A stretch of 64,000 nucleotides of DNA from Leisingera aquaemixtae (lineage in GTDB: Bacteria > Pseudomonadota > Alphaproteobacteria > Rhodobacterales > Rhodobacteraceae), in assembly GCF_001458395.1 (NCBI RefSeq), contig NZ_CYSR01000031.1, forward strand, positions 186,001 through 250,000. Direction: 5' to 3'. The notes beneath the pieces were generated by a model that saw only the letters and a list, made by a program, of their open reading frames with translations, was not told where the DNA came from and did no database searches. Numbering within the stretch: position 1 is the stretch's first letter; each line of letters opens with the position of its first letter. Shown here piece by piece: positions 43,303-53,164 of the stretch. A program made the translations under genes and the position numbers.

Positions 43303-44179
43303 TGCTCGGCCTCCTGCTGTTTCTGCTGGTTGCGCTGGAACAGCACGATCGGGATGATGAGCAGCAGCAGCAAAACCACCGCCACGGCGGATGCCACCGG
43401 CCAGTCGCGGTTGGAGAAGAACTCCTCCCACAGCACCTTGCCGATCATCAGCGTGTCGGAACCGCCCAGCAGCGACGGGATCACGAATTCACCCAGGACA
43501 GGGATGAAAACCAGGAAACTGCCGGCAATGATGCCGTTTTTCGACAGCGGGATGGTCACCAGCCAAAACGCGGTCAGGCGCGAGCAGCCCAGGTCCTCTG
43601 CCGCTTCGATCAGCGAGCCGTCCAGCCGCTCCAGCGCTGAATAGACCGGCAGGATCATGAACGGCAGGTAGGTATAGATGATGCCGATATAGACCGCGGA
43701 ATTGGTGTTGAGGATGGTCAGCGGTTCCGAAATCACCCCCAGCCACATCAGGAACTGGTTCAGGAAACCTTCGTTCGACAGGATCCCCATCCACGCATAA
43801 ACGCGGATCAGGAAGGAGGTCCAGAACGGCAGGATCACCAGCATCATCAGCGTCGGCCGCCATTCCTCTGGCGCCCGCGCCATGCCATAGGCAATCGGGT
43901 AGCCTGCCAGAAGAGTCAGAAACGTGGAGACGGCCGCGATCTGCAAGGAGCTGAGATAAGCCTTCCAGTAAAGATCATCCTCGGTCAGCCAGATGAAGTT
44001 TTCAAAATCCAGCTCCGCCAGAAAGGCTGAGATACCCTCAGCCCAGTCGAATTGCGGAACGTACGGCGGGATTGAGACCGCGTAATCCGACAGCGAGATT
44101 TTCAGGACGATGGCAAAGGGCACCAGGAACAGCGCCAGAAGCCAGGCATATGGGATGGCGATCAGGACAAAGCGGCGCA

Positions 44180-44183
<4 letters not shown>
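43299..44183 (-). CDS. potH: Putrescine ABC transporter permease PotH
   Basis: A 294-residue permease with six helices, partner of PotI. The EAA loop reads EAAEDLGCSRLTAFWLVTIP. ATGA overlaps join it to potG upstream and potI downstream. Confidence 0.92.
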
Positions 44184-45307
<1,124 letters not shown>

Positions 45308-45383
45308 GCCGGGCCTCTTCTGCGAAGTGTCGCGCGGATGTATTGGTTGGCCGCGCGAGGCACTGCCAGGCGCGTGAGGGGGT

Positions 45384-45406
45384 GCGGGGCGGTGTATGCG
45401 CCCCGC
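45384..45406 (-). terminator. Hairpin between potF and potG
   Basis: GCGGGGCG and CGCCCCGC form an 8-bp stem with a 7-base loop, 18 bases after the potF stop. No T run. Such hairpins often protect the upstream binding-protein message and raise it over the membrane parts. Confidence 0.5.
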
Positions 45407-45423
45407 GGGTCATGTGCGGCTGA

Positions 45424-46512
45424 TCAGGTGCCGGATTTGATCTTGGTCCACATGCGGGTGGCCTTGCGCTGTACTTTCGGCGGGTAGCCTTCCTTGATGT
45501 ACAGGTTCTTGACGGTATCTTCGTTGGGATAGATCGCGGGATCGCCGATCACATCCTCTTCCAGGAGTTCCTGGGACGCCTTGTTGCCATTGGCGTAATA
45601 GACGTAGTTGGACGCCGTCGCCATATTCTCTGCGTCCATGATGAAGTTCAGGAACTTGTGGGCACCATCGGGGTTCGGGGCATCGACCGGGATCGCCATC
45701 TGGTCGAACCACATCAGCGCGCCTTCCTTGGGCGCGTTGAACGCGATCTCGACGCCGTTATCCGCTTCGTCCGCGCGGTCGCGTGCCTGCAGGATGTCGC
45801 CGGACCAGCCGAAGGCCACGCAGATATCGCCATTGGCCAGGGCGTTAATGTATTCGGAGCTGTGGAACTTGGTGACATAGGGGCGCACGGCCATCAGAAC
45901 CGGTTCGGCCTTCTCCACAACATCGGCATCCATGCTGTTGGGGTCTTCGCCGATATACTTCAGGGCCGCCGGAATCATCTCGTCCGGCGCATCCAGGAAA
46001 TGCACGCCGCAGCTGGCCAGCTTTTCCATGTATTCCGGGTTGAACACCAGCTCCAGCGAGTCGACCGGTGCGTCCTCTCCCAGCACTTCCTTGACCTTGG
46101 CGGTATTCACGCCGATGCCGGTGGTGCCCCACATGTAGTTGATCGAAAACTCGTTGCCGGGATCATAGCGCGAAGTGCGCTCCTCGATCGCGTCCCACAT
46201 GTTTTCCTTGTTCGGCAGCTTGGACATGTCCAGCTTCTGGAAGGCGCCGGCCTGAATCTGGCGCGCCAGGAAGGACCCGGTCGGCACCACCACGTCATAG
46301 CCAGAGCCGCCCGCCAGCATTTTGGTCTCAAGTACCTCGTTGCTGTCGAAGACGTCATAGATCAGTTCGATGCCGGTTTCGGCTTCGAACTTTTCCAGCA
46401 GGCTTTCATCAATGTAGTCGGACCAATTGTAGACGCGAACCTCTTCCGCCGCGGCCGCAGCAGCCGTGCCGAGGGCAACGACGGCGGTCATGGTCATCGT
46501 TTTCAGTGTCAT
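45424..46512 (-). CDS. potF: Putrescine-binding periplasmic protein PotF
   Basis: A 362-residue binding protein starting at MTLKTMTMTAVVALG, with GGGAG 7 bases upstream. The signal peptide ends near AAAAAA-EE. The mature start VRVYNWSDYIDESLLEKFEA, and SGYDVVVPTGSFLARQIQAG, are typical of PotF/PotD. It heads the potF-G-H-I-puuB operon, divergent from the GntR regulator. Confidence 0.93.
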   Translation of the reverse strand: MTLKTMTMTAVVALGTAAAAAAEEVRVYNWSDYIDESLLEKFEAETGIELIYDVFDSNEVLETKMLAGGSGYDVVVPTGSFLARQIQAGAFQKLDMSKLPNKENMWDAIEERTSRYDPGNEFSINYMWGTTGIGVNTAKVKEVLGEDAPVDSLELVFNPEYMEKLASCGVHFLDAPDEMIPAALKYIGEDPNSMDADVVEKAEPVLMAVRPYVTKFHSSEYINALANGDICVAFGWSGDILQARDRADEADNGVEIAFNAPKEGALMWFDQMAIPVDAPNPDGAHKFLNFIMDAENMATASNYVYYANGNKASQELLEEDVIGDPAIYPNEDTVKNLYIKEGYPPKVQRKATRMWTKIKSGT

Positions 46513-46558
46513 GAATTTCTCCCTGTGCGTGCCGGTTTCGGAGTCCGGCTGTAAATAG

Positions 46559-46567
46559 ATTTGATCA
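46559..46567. promoter_or_regulatory. Shared motif ATTTGATCA before potF
   Basis: ATTTGATCA, containing the palindrome TGATCA, lies 47 bases upstream of the potF start. The identical 9-mer occurs 40 bases before the aminotransferase gene. The GntR regulator gene sits between, so it is a candidate for binding both. Confidence 0.4.
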
Positions 46568-46654
46568 AGTTTTGCCGCGTTGGGCAATACTCTTTATGTT
46601 TTCACTTGCCTCGGGATGGTGCAAGCTGCCCAAAATTCAGGAGGGAAACCACCG

Positions 46655-47341
46655 GTGACAGAGACGACTTCACCAGCCGTTGCGGCACAGGACAGCCCAG
46701 CAAAACTGCCCGCGCATGAGATCGTTTATCAAAAGCTCAGGGCGCAGATTCTGTTCGGCGAGCTGGTGCCCGGGCAGGCGGTGACCATCCAGGGCCTGGT
46801 GGAGACGCTGGAGGCCGGCATGACACCGGTCCGCGAGGCGATCCGGCGGCTGATCTCGGACGGGGCGCTGATGTTCCAGGGCAACCGCCGCGTGTCGGTT
46901 CCCCTGCTTGGACCGGATGATCTTGAGGAGCTTATTTTTGCCAGAAAAACAATTGAGTGCGAGCTAGCGCGCCGGGCGACCCCGCATATCGGCGCAGCGG
47001 TTATCGAGGAGCTGGCGGCCATCGACAATGCCTTGGACAAAGCCATCGCCACTGGTGATGTGGCGGGATACCTGGTTCAGAATTACAGCTTCCACACGGC
47101 GCTCTATTCGCATGCGAATGCCCCCATCCTCAGTGATATTGCAGACCGCTTATGGCTGCGGTTCGGCCCCTCTTTGCGGGTGGTCAGCGGGCGGCTCGGC
47201 ACCCAGAGCTTTCCGGACCGGCACAAGGACATTCTTGACGCACTGCGGCGTAAGGACCCGGAGATGGCCGCGCTGGCCATGGAGAGGGACGTCTGCCAGG
47301 GCATGGATCAGGTTGTTCAGGGGCTGCAGGGCGCGAACTGA
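46655..47341 (+). CDS. GntR-family (FCD-type) regulator of polyamine genes
   Basis: A 228-residue regulator. I use the GTG start (VTETTSPAVAAQD) because AGGAGG lies 10 bases before it. An earlier ATG is possible. The winged helix is IVYQKLRAQILFGELVPGQA then TPVREAIRRLISDGAL. The C-terminal FCD ligand domain (from about residue 95) contains the metal-type residues in NYSFHTALYSHA. Flanked by the potF operon and the aminotransferase gene, it most likely controls both in response to a polyamine or breakdown product. Confidence 0.88.
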   Translation: MTETTSPAVAAQDSPAKLPAHEIVYQKLRAQILFGELVPGQAVTIQGLVETLEAGMTPVREAIRRLISDGALMFQGNRRVSVPLLGPDDLEELIFARKTIECELARRATPHIGAAVIEELAAIDNALDKAIATGDVAGYLVQNYSFHTALYSHANAPILSDIADRLWLRFGPSLRVVSGRLGTQSFPDRHKDILDALRRKDPEMAALAMERDVCQGMDQVVQGLQGAN

Positions 47342-47359
47342 TTCGATTGACACCCGAGA

Positions 47360-47368
47360 ATTTGATCA
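47360..47368. promoter_or_regulatory. Shared motif ATTTGATCA before the aminotransferase
   Basis: The second copy of the 9-mer, between the GntR gene and the aminotransferase start. See the copy before potF. Confidence 0.4.
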
Positions 47369-47407
47369 TATTCTGGGGCCAATCAGTTTTTCTCAGGAGC
47401 GAGTCCC

Positions 47408-48802
47408 ATGACCGTGATCACCAACCACATGCCGACTTCCGAGTTGCAGGCGCTGGACGCGGCCCATCACATGCACCCGTTCACCGCCAACGGCGAGCTG
47501 TCGCAGAAGGGCGCGCGCATCATCACCCGGGCTGACGGCGTGCATCTGACCGACAGCGAGGGCCACCAGATCCTTGATGCGATGGCAGGCCTGTGGTGCG
47601 TCAACATCGGCTATGGCCGTGAGGAGCTGGCGGAGGTCGCGGCCCGCCAGATGCGCGAGCTGCCCTATTACAACACCTTCTTCCAGACCACCCACGTGCC
47701 TGCCATCGCGCTGGCTGCCAAAATCGCTGAACTGGCGCCGGGTGATTTGAACAATGTATTCTTTGCCGGCTCAGGCTCTGAGGCGAACGACACCAACATC
47801 CGCATGGTGCGTCATTACTGGGCGCTGAAGGGCAAACCGTCGAAGTCCGTGATCATCAGCCGCAAGAACGCCTATCACGGTTCCTCCGTCGGCAGCGGCT
47901 CCTTGGGCGGCATGAGCGGTATGCACGCGCAGGGCGGGATGCCGATCCCGGATATTCACCACATCAACCAGCCCAACTGGTGGGCCGAGGGCGGTGACAT
48001 GCCGCCGGAGGAATTCGGCCTGCAGCGCGCCCGCGAGCTGGAAGAGGCGATTCTGGAGCTGGGCGAAGACCGCGTCGCCGCCTTTATCGCCGAGCCGGTG
48101 CAGGGTGCCGGCGGTGTCATCGTGCCGCCGGACAGCTACTGGCCGGAAATCCAGCGCATCTGCGACAAATACGAAATCCTGCTGATCGCGGATGAGGTGA
48201 TCTGCGGCTTCGGGCGCACCGGCAACTGGTTCGGCAGCCAGACCCTGAACATCCGCCCCGACATCATGACCGTCGCTAAGGGGCTCAGCTCCGGCTATGC
48301 GCCGATCGGCGGCTCGATCGTCAGCGATGAGGTTGCCTCCGTGATCGCGAGCGACGAGTTCAATCACGGCTACACCTACTCCGGTCATCCTGTTGCCGCG
48401 GCCGTGGCGCTGGAAAACCTGCGCATCCTGGAGGAGGAAAACATCCTCGGCCATGTGCGCGACGTGGCGGCGCCGTATCTGAAGCGGAAATGGGAGGCGC
48501 TGACCGATCACCCGCTGGTTGGCGAGGCCAAGATCGCCGGCATGATGGGCTCCATCGCTCTGACCCCCGACAAGGAGGCCCGCGCCGCCTTTGCCTCTGA
48601 GGCTGGCACCGTCGGCTACATCTGCCGCGAGCGCTGCTTTGCCAACAACCTGGTGATGCGCCATGTCGGCGACCGGATGATCATCTCACCGCCGCTGGTG
48701 ATCACCCCGGAGCAGATCGATGTGCTGATCGAGCGCGCCACCAAATCGCTGGATGAATGTTATGCCGAGCTGAAGGCGCAGGACCTGATGCACAGCGCCT
48801 GA
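47408..48802 (+). CDS. spuC: Class III aminotransferase, putrescine--pyruvate type
   Basis: A 464-residue PLP enzyme. The cofactor lysine is K291 in VAKGLSSGYAPIGG. The FFAGSGSEANDTNIRMVRHY block and the ADEVICGFGRTGNWFG block are characteristic of SpuC-like omega-transaminases that move the amine of putrescine to pyruvate. Its place between two polyamine transporters and next to a GntR regulator supports that function. Taurine or beta-alanine transaminases are close relatives. Confidence 0.88.
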   Translation: MTVITNHMPTSELQALDAAHHMHPFTANGELSQKGARIITRADGVHLTDSEGHQILDAMAGLWCVNIGYGREELAEVAARQMRELPYYNTFFQTTHVPAIALAAKIAELAPGDLNNVFFAGSGSEANDTNIRMVRHYWALKGKPSKSVIISRKNAYHGSSVGSGSLGGMSGMHAQGGMPIPDIHHINQPNWWAEGGDMPPEEFGLQRARELEEAILELGEDRVAAFIAEPVQGAGGVIVPPDSYWPEIQRICDKYEILLIADEVICGFGRTGNWFGSQTLNIRPDIMTVAKGLSSGYAPIGGSIVSDEVASVIASDEFNHGYTYSGHPVAAAVALENLRILEEENILGHVRDVAAPYLKRKWEALTDHPLVGEAKIAGMMGSIALTPDKEARAAFASEAGTVGYICRERCFANNLVMRHVGDRMIISPPLVITPEQIDVLIERATKSLDECYAELKAQDLMHSA

Positions 48803-48852
48803 TTCTCCTCTCCGGCGCCGCAGCCGCGCCGGTCCAGCTCGCGACTCATTGC

Positions 48853-48881
48853 GGCCCGGCAGCCTGTCTGCCGGGCCTTTT
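48853..48881 (+). terminator. Terminator after the aminotransferase
   Basis: GGCCCGGCAG and CTGCCGGGCC form a perfect 10-bp stem with a 5-base loop, followed by TTTT. Confidence 0.92.
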
Positions 48882-48936
48882 CTTCGGTGACGGGGCTGAA
48901 AGCGTCGTTTTCGGGCCGGTGAATTCCATTGGGCGG

Positions 48937-48971
48937 CGCAAAATGTCCGGGGTGCGTCGCAAAATGTCCGG
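48937..48971. repeat. Direct repeat CGCAAAATGTCCGG, two copies 21 bases apart
   Basis: Identical 14-base copies at 48937-48950 and 48958-48971, exactly two helical turns apart. They could be tandem operator sites. They could also be the remnant of a transposon end, since IS21/IS481-type ends often carry repeated motifs of this kind. No transposase gene or matching second end is present. Confidence 0.55.
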
Positions 48972-49039
48972 TTGATCCTTGCGCAACGGGACTAGGCTTC
49001 CGTAAGGGTATTCTTTTTCCTGGGGCAGGAGGCCGAAGT

Positions 49040-49087
49040 ATGAATTTCGTACTCCAGCGATTGAAAGAATATTTTTTTCATACCTAG
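49040..49087 (+). CDS. Possible 15-codon leader peptide upstream of the second ABC transporter
   Basis: ATG at 49040 follows AGGAGG by 7 bases and encodes MNFVLQRLKEYFFHT. It lies 80 bases before the transporter operon, in an otherwise gene-free stretch (48882-49167). The strong ribosome site is the only evidence for translation. A run of seven T falls inside it. It may be a regulatory leader or chance. Confidence 0.3.
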   Translation: MNFVLQRLKEYFFHT

Positions 49088-49167
49088 CGCTTGGTAGCTT
49101 TGGTGTGATTAACTTCGAACAAGCGCAGAGAAAATCTGCCGGATGACAAAACTACGGGGAGCCTGCT

Positions 49168-50268
49168 TTGGCTGATGCGTCAAACGTTGATGCGTTCGTT
49201 GAATTCGAACGTGTCCAAAAGAGCTACGATGGCGAAAATCTCGTTGTCAAAGATCTCAACCTCACCATGCCCAAGGGCGAATTTCTGACAATGCTTGGCC
49301 CGTCCGGGTCCGGGAAAACCACTTGCCTGATGATGCTGGCAGGGTTTGAGACCGCGACGCATGGCGACATCCGCCTGGACGGGACCTCGATCAACAACAT
49401 CCCGCCGCACAAGCGCGGCATCGGCATGGTGTTCCAGAACTACGCCCTGTTTCCGCATATGACGATTGCGGAAAACCTCTCCTTCCCGCTCGAAGTCCGC
49501 AACATGGGCAAGTCCGAGCGCGAAGAAAAAGTGAAGCGGGCGCTGGACATGGTGGAAATGGGGGCCTTTGGCGGCCGCCGCCCGGCCCAGCTGTCCGGCG
49601 GCCAGCAGCAGCGGATCGCGCTGGCGCGGGCGCTGGTGTTCGAACCGGAACTGGTGCTGATGGATGAGCCGCTGGGCGCGCTCGACAAGCAGCTGCGCGA
49701 GAAGATGCAGTTCGAGATCACCCATCTGGCGCACCGCCTCGGCATCACCGTGGTCTATGTGACCCACGACCAGACCGAAGCGCTGACCATGTCGGACCGC
49801 GTTGCGGTGTTTGACGACGGCCGCATCCAGCAGATCGCGCCGCCGGACCAGCTGTATGAAAGCCCGGAAAACAGCTTCGTGGCTCAGTTCATCGGCGAAA
49901 ACAACACGCTGGAAGGCACCGTCAAGGAAATCAAGAACGGGATTGCACTGGTTCAGCTGGACGATGGCGAGCTGATCGACTGCAAGCCGGTCAACGTGTC
50001 CCAGCCGGGCGAGCGCACCCGCGTCTCGATCCGTCCGGAACGGGTGGAATACAACAAGGACCGCCTGCAGGCAGGCGTCCACACGCTAAAGGCGGAAGTG
50101 CTGGAGTTCATTTACATGGGCGACATCTTCCGCACCCGTCTGCGGGTGGCCGGCAATGATGAATTTATCATCAAGACCCGGAATGCCCCGGACCAAGTCC
50201 GGCTGCAGCCCGGTCAGCAGATCGAAATCGGCTGGCTGCCGGAAGACTGCCGCGCGCTGGACGCCTGA
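49168..50268 (+). CDS. potA: Polyamine-type ABC transporter ATPase (second system)
   Basis: A 366-residue ATPase that starts with TTG, supported by GGGGAG 7 bases upstream. Walker A is GPSGSGKTT, signature LSGGQQQR, Walker B LVLMDEP, then LGALDKQL. A TOBE domain occupies the C-terminal 80 residues. It differs clearly from potG at 44180. First gene of a four-gene operon. Transport of a polyamine is inferred from family and neighbours. Opines or other amines are possible. Confidence 0.88.
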   Translation: MADASNVDAFVEFERVQKSYDGENLVVKDLNLTMPKGEFLTMLGPSGSGKTTCLMMLAGFETATHGDIRLDGTSINNIPPHKRGIGMVFQNYALFPHMTIAENLSFPLEVRNMGKSEREEKVKRALDMVEMGAFGGRRPAQLSGGQQQRIALARALVFEPELVLMDEPLGALDKQLREKMQFEITHLAHRLGITVVYVTHDQTEALTMSDRVAVFDDGRIQQIAPPDQLYESPENSFVAQFIGENNTLEGTVKEIKNGIALVQLDDGELIDCKPVNVSQPGERTRVSIRPERVEYNKDRLQAGVHTLKAEVLEFIYMGDIFRTRLRVAGNDEFIIKTRNAPDQVRLQPGQQIEIGWLPEDCRALDA

Positions 50269-50283
50269 TCCGCGCGCGCTGAA

Positions 50284-50308
50284 CCCCCGGCAGAAGAACG
50301 ACCGGGGG
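50284..50308 (+). terminator. Hairpin between ATPase and binding-protein genes
   Basis: CCCCCGG and CCGGGGG form a 7-bp stem with an 11-base loop, no T run. It lies 16 bases after the ATPase stop. A second hairpin follows the binding-protein gene. Confidence 0.45.
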
Positions 50309-50345
50309 CTTCACATTTGTGAAATTCAACAAGGAGAGACTCTCT

Positions 50346-51446
50346 ATGAAACTCAGCAAAATGTCCGCACTGGCGGTGACTACCGCCCTTTGCGCCCCTT
50401 CGGCCTTTGCCGAGGAAATGGCCAATGAGCTGACTCTGGTATCCTGGGGCGGTGCCTATCAGGCCAGCCAGCACAAAGCCTATGTCGAGCCCTATCTGGC
50501 GCAGAACCCCGACGTGAAAATCATCTGGGACGAAAGCTCGGCCGAAGCCGTGGCAAAAATCCGCGCCATGAACGAAGCCGGCAACGTGACCTGGGACCTG
50601 GTGGATGCCGTGGCCTCTGACTCCATGCGCCTGTGCGACGAAGGCCTGGCGGAAGAAATCGACCATGACGAAGTTCTGGCTGCTGCACCCGACGGCACCC
50701 CGGCGTCCGAAGATTTCGGCGACCTGATCGTCAGCGACTGCTTCGTGCCGCAGATCGTCTATTCGACCACATTCGGCTACCGCACCGACCTGATCGACCA
50801 GCCGGATTCAGTCTGCGCGATCTTCGACACCGAAAAGTATCCGGGCAAGCGCTCGCTGCAGAAGCGTCCGATCGACAACATGGAATGGGCGCTGTACTGC
50901 GACGGCGTCGCCAAGGACGAGATCTACGACGTGCTGGGCACCGACGAAGGTGTTGACCAGGCGCTGGCCAAGCTCGACACCATCAAGGACCAGGTGGTCT
51001 GGTGGACCGCGGGCGCCGAAACCCCGCAGCTGCTGGCCGATGGCGAAGTGGTGATGGGCTCGACCTTCAACGGCCGCCTGTTCTCGGCAATCGCCGAGCA
51101 GAACCAGCCGATCGGCATGCTTTGGGACATGCAGTCCTTTGACCTTGATGGCTGGGTGATCCCGGCAGGCCTGCCTGCAGACCGCAAGGCACGTGTGATG
51201 GACTTCCTGAAGTTCGCCACCGACACCCAGCGTCTGGCTGACCAGGCTGCTTACATCTCGTACGGCCCGGCCCGTGCCTCCTCGGCACCGCTGGTCGGCA
51301 AGCATGCCGAACTGGGCATCGAGATGGCGCCGCATATGCCGACCGATCCGGCAAACGCGGGCAACGTCCACACCTATGACTACGAATGGTGGGCCGACAA
51401 CCGCGATGATCTGGACGCCAAGTTCCAGGCATGGCTGGCCAAGTAA
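50346..51446 (+). CDS. Polyamine-type periplasmic binding protein (second system)
   Basis: A 366-residue binding protein starting at MKLSKMSALAVTTALCAPSA with AAGGAGAG upstream. The signal peptide ends at AFA. The mature block ELTLVSWGGAYQASQHKAYV and the following VKIIWDESSAEAVAKI belong to the PotD/SBP_bac_8 group. Two cysteines (SDCFVPQ and ALYCDG) could form a disulfide. It differs strongly from PotF, so it probably binds another amine. Confidence 0.87.
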   Translation: MKLSKMSALAVTTALCAPSAFAEEMANELTLVSWGGAYQASQHKAYVEPYLAQNPDVKIIWDESSAEAVAKIRAMNEAGNVTWDLVDAVASDSMRLCDEGLAEEIDHDEVLAAAPDGTPASEDFGDLIVSDCFVPQIVYSTTFGYRTDLIDQPDSVCAIFDTEKYPGKRSLQKRPIDNMEWALYCDGVAKDEIYDVLGTDEGVDQALAKLDTIKDQVVWWTAGAETPQLLADGEVVMGSTFNGRLFSAIAEQNQPIGMLWDMQSFDLDGWVIPAGLPADRKARVMDFLKFATDTQRLADQAAYISYGPARASSAPLVGKHAELGIEMAPHMPTDPANAGNVHTYDYEWWADNRDDLDAKFQAWLAK

Positions 51447-51469
51447 TCTGACCTCCTGATGAGAGGCCC

Positions 51470-51499
51470 GGCGGGGGCCGCCATGCGCAGGCCCCCGCC
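51470..51499 (+). terminator. Hairpin between binding-protein and permease genes
   Basis: GGCGGGGGCC and GGCCCCCGCC form a perfect 10-bp stem with a 10-base loop, without a T run. Probably stabilises the binding-protein message. Confidence 0.55.
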
Positions 51500-51530
51500 C
51501 CACAAAATAAAAGACCCGACGGGGAACCCC

Positions 51531-53159
51531 ATGAGTGACATCACCCAATCCGGTCCGGTGCTGGCCGCCGACGGCAGGCCGCTGAAGCGCAGCCTCGCCC
51601 GGGCCCTCCGGATGCAGAAGATCCGCGCGCTGATGCTGATTGCGCCGCTTCTGCTCTTTGTCCTGCTGACCTTCATTCTCCCGATTGCGGACATGCTGTT
51701 CCGCTCGGTTGAGAACCGCATTGTGCAGGACACCCTTCCGCAGACCGTGGTGGCGGTGCAGGACTGGGACGCCGACAGCGGCGAAGCACCCCCCGACGCG
51801 GTTTATGAGGCACTGGCCTACGACCTCGTCGTGGCCGCCGAGCGCAAACAGCACACCCGCGTCGGCACCCGGCTGAACTATGAAACGCCGGGCATTTCCT
51901 CACTGTTCCGCAAGGCGGGCCGCCGCGTCGATGAAGTGGGCGAGGGTTATTTGAAACAATTCGCGGCGCTTGATCCCGCGTGGGGAGAGCCGCAGACCTT
52001 CATGTCGGTCTTTGCCGACCCGGAGTGGCTGGCCAGCCGTGCGGGCGCCGGGGATGAACCGCCCTTCCAATTGTCTGAGACGGCCCACGACGCGCTGCCG
52101 AAGGCCAGCGGCGCCTACATGAATTTTGCGCGCACCATCCAGGAAGAGGATAACGACAGCCCGGCCGAGGAAGAGCCCTGGGCACCGGTCTATATGGCAC
52201 TCCATTCCGACCTGGCGGCCAACCCGCAGGCGGCGCAGGCCTTCAGCGGCGACGCGCAGCGCCTGCTGCAGGAAGCCGCGGCACTGATCGAATCCGGCCA
52301 GATGGAAACTGAATCCGCCCGTGACGCCTTTGTCAAAATGGATAAGGACTGGGCCGATCCGGAGGTCTGGCGCACGCTCAAGACCTATGCCGGCAAATAC
52401 ACCAACGGCTACTTCCTGAACGCCGCCGACCTGCAGAAAAGCCCGGACGGGCCGGAGCTGCGGCCCGAGGACGAGCGTATCTACGGCACCCTGTTCCTGC
52501 GAACGCTGATCATGTCGCTGGCGATCACCTGCAGCTGCATCGTGCTGGGCTACCCGGTCGCCTGGATCCTCGCGAACCTGCCGTCGCGCACCGCAAATAT
52601 GCTGATGATCCTGGTGCTGCTGCCGTTCTGGACCTCGCTTCTGGTGCGGACCTCGGCGTGGAAAGTGATGCTGCAGCAGCAGGGTGTGATCAACGACACG
52701 CTGGTCTGGCTGGGCCTGGTCAGCGACAGCGACCGGCTGGTGATGATCAACAACCAGTTCGGCACCATCGTGGCGATGACCCACATCCTGCTGCCGTTCA
52801 TGATCCTGCCGATGTATTCGGTGATGCAGACCATCAACCCCACTTACCTGCGGGCGGCAAAATCGCTGGGCGCAACCAACTGGACGGCCTTCTGGCGGGT
52901 CTATTTCCCGCAGTCGGTGCCGGGTATCGGCGCGGGGTCGATCCTCGTCTTCATCCTGGCCATCGGCTACTACATCACACCGGAACTGGTCGGCGGCACC
53001 AAGGGCGTCTTCATCTCCAACCGGATCGCCTTCCACATCTCGCAGTCGCTGAACTGGGGTCTTGCGGCCGCGCTTGGCACCATCCTTCTGGTGATCGTCC
53101 TGGCGCTCTATTGGGCCTATGACAAGATCGTCGGCATCGACAACGTGAAACTGGGATAA
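51531..53159 (+). CDS. ABC transporter permease with large inserted domain
   Basis: A 542-residue permease, about twice the usual PotB/PotH length. After the first membrane helix (about residues 33-55) there is an insertion of about 250 hydrophilic residues (about 56-315, from VENRIVQDTLPQTVVAVQDW to the region before LFLRTLIMSLAITC). It should lie on the periplasmic side. The remaining helices form a normal permease with EAA loop RAAKSLGATNWTAFWRVYFP. Start at MSDITQSGPVLAADG after GGGGA. The role of the insert is unknown; it may contact the binding protein. Confidence 0.88.
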   Translation: MSDITQSGPVLAADGRPLKRSLARALRMQKIRALMLIAPLLLFVLLTFILPIADMLFRSVENRIVQDTLPQTVVAVQDWDADSGEAPPDAVYEALAYDLVVAAERKQHTRVGTRLNYETPGISSLFRKAGRRVDEVGEGYLKQFAALDPAWGEPQTFMSVFADPEWLASRAGAGDEPPFQLSETAHDALPKASGAYMNFARTIQEEDNDSPAEEEPWAPVYMALHSDLAANPQAAQAFSGDAQRLLQEAAALIESGQMETESARDAFVKMDKDWADPEVWRTLKTYAGKYTNGYFLNAADLQKSPDGPELRPEDERIYGTLFLRTLIMSLAITCSCIVLGYPVAWILANLPSRTANMLMILVLLPFWTSLLVRTSAWKVMLQQQGVINDTLVWLGLVSDSDRLVMINNQFGTIVAMTHILLPFMILPMYSVMQTINPTYLRAAKSLGATNWTAFWRVYFPQSVPGIGAGSILVFILAIGYYITPELVGGTKGVFISNRIAFHISQSLNWGLAAALGTILLVIVLALYWAYDKIVGIDNVKLG

Positions 53160-53164
53160 CCGAA

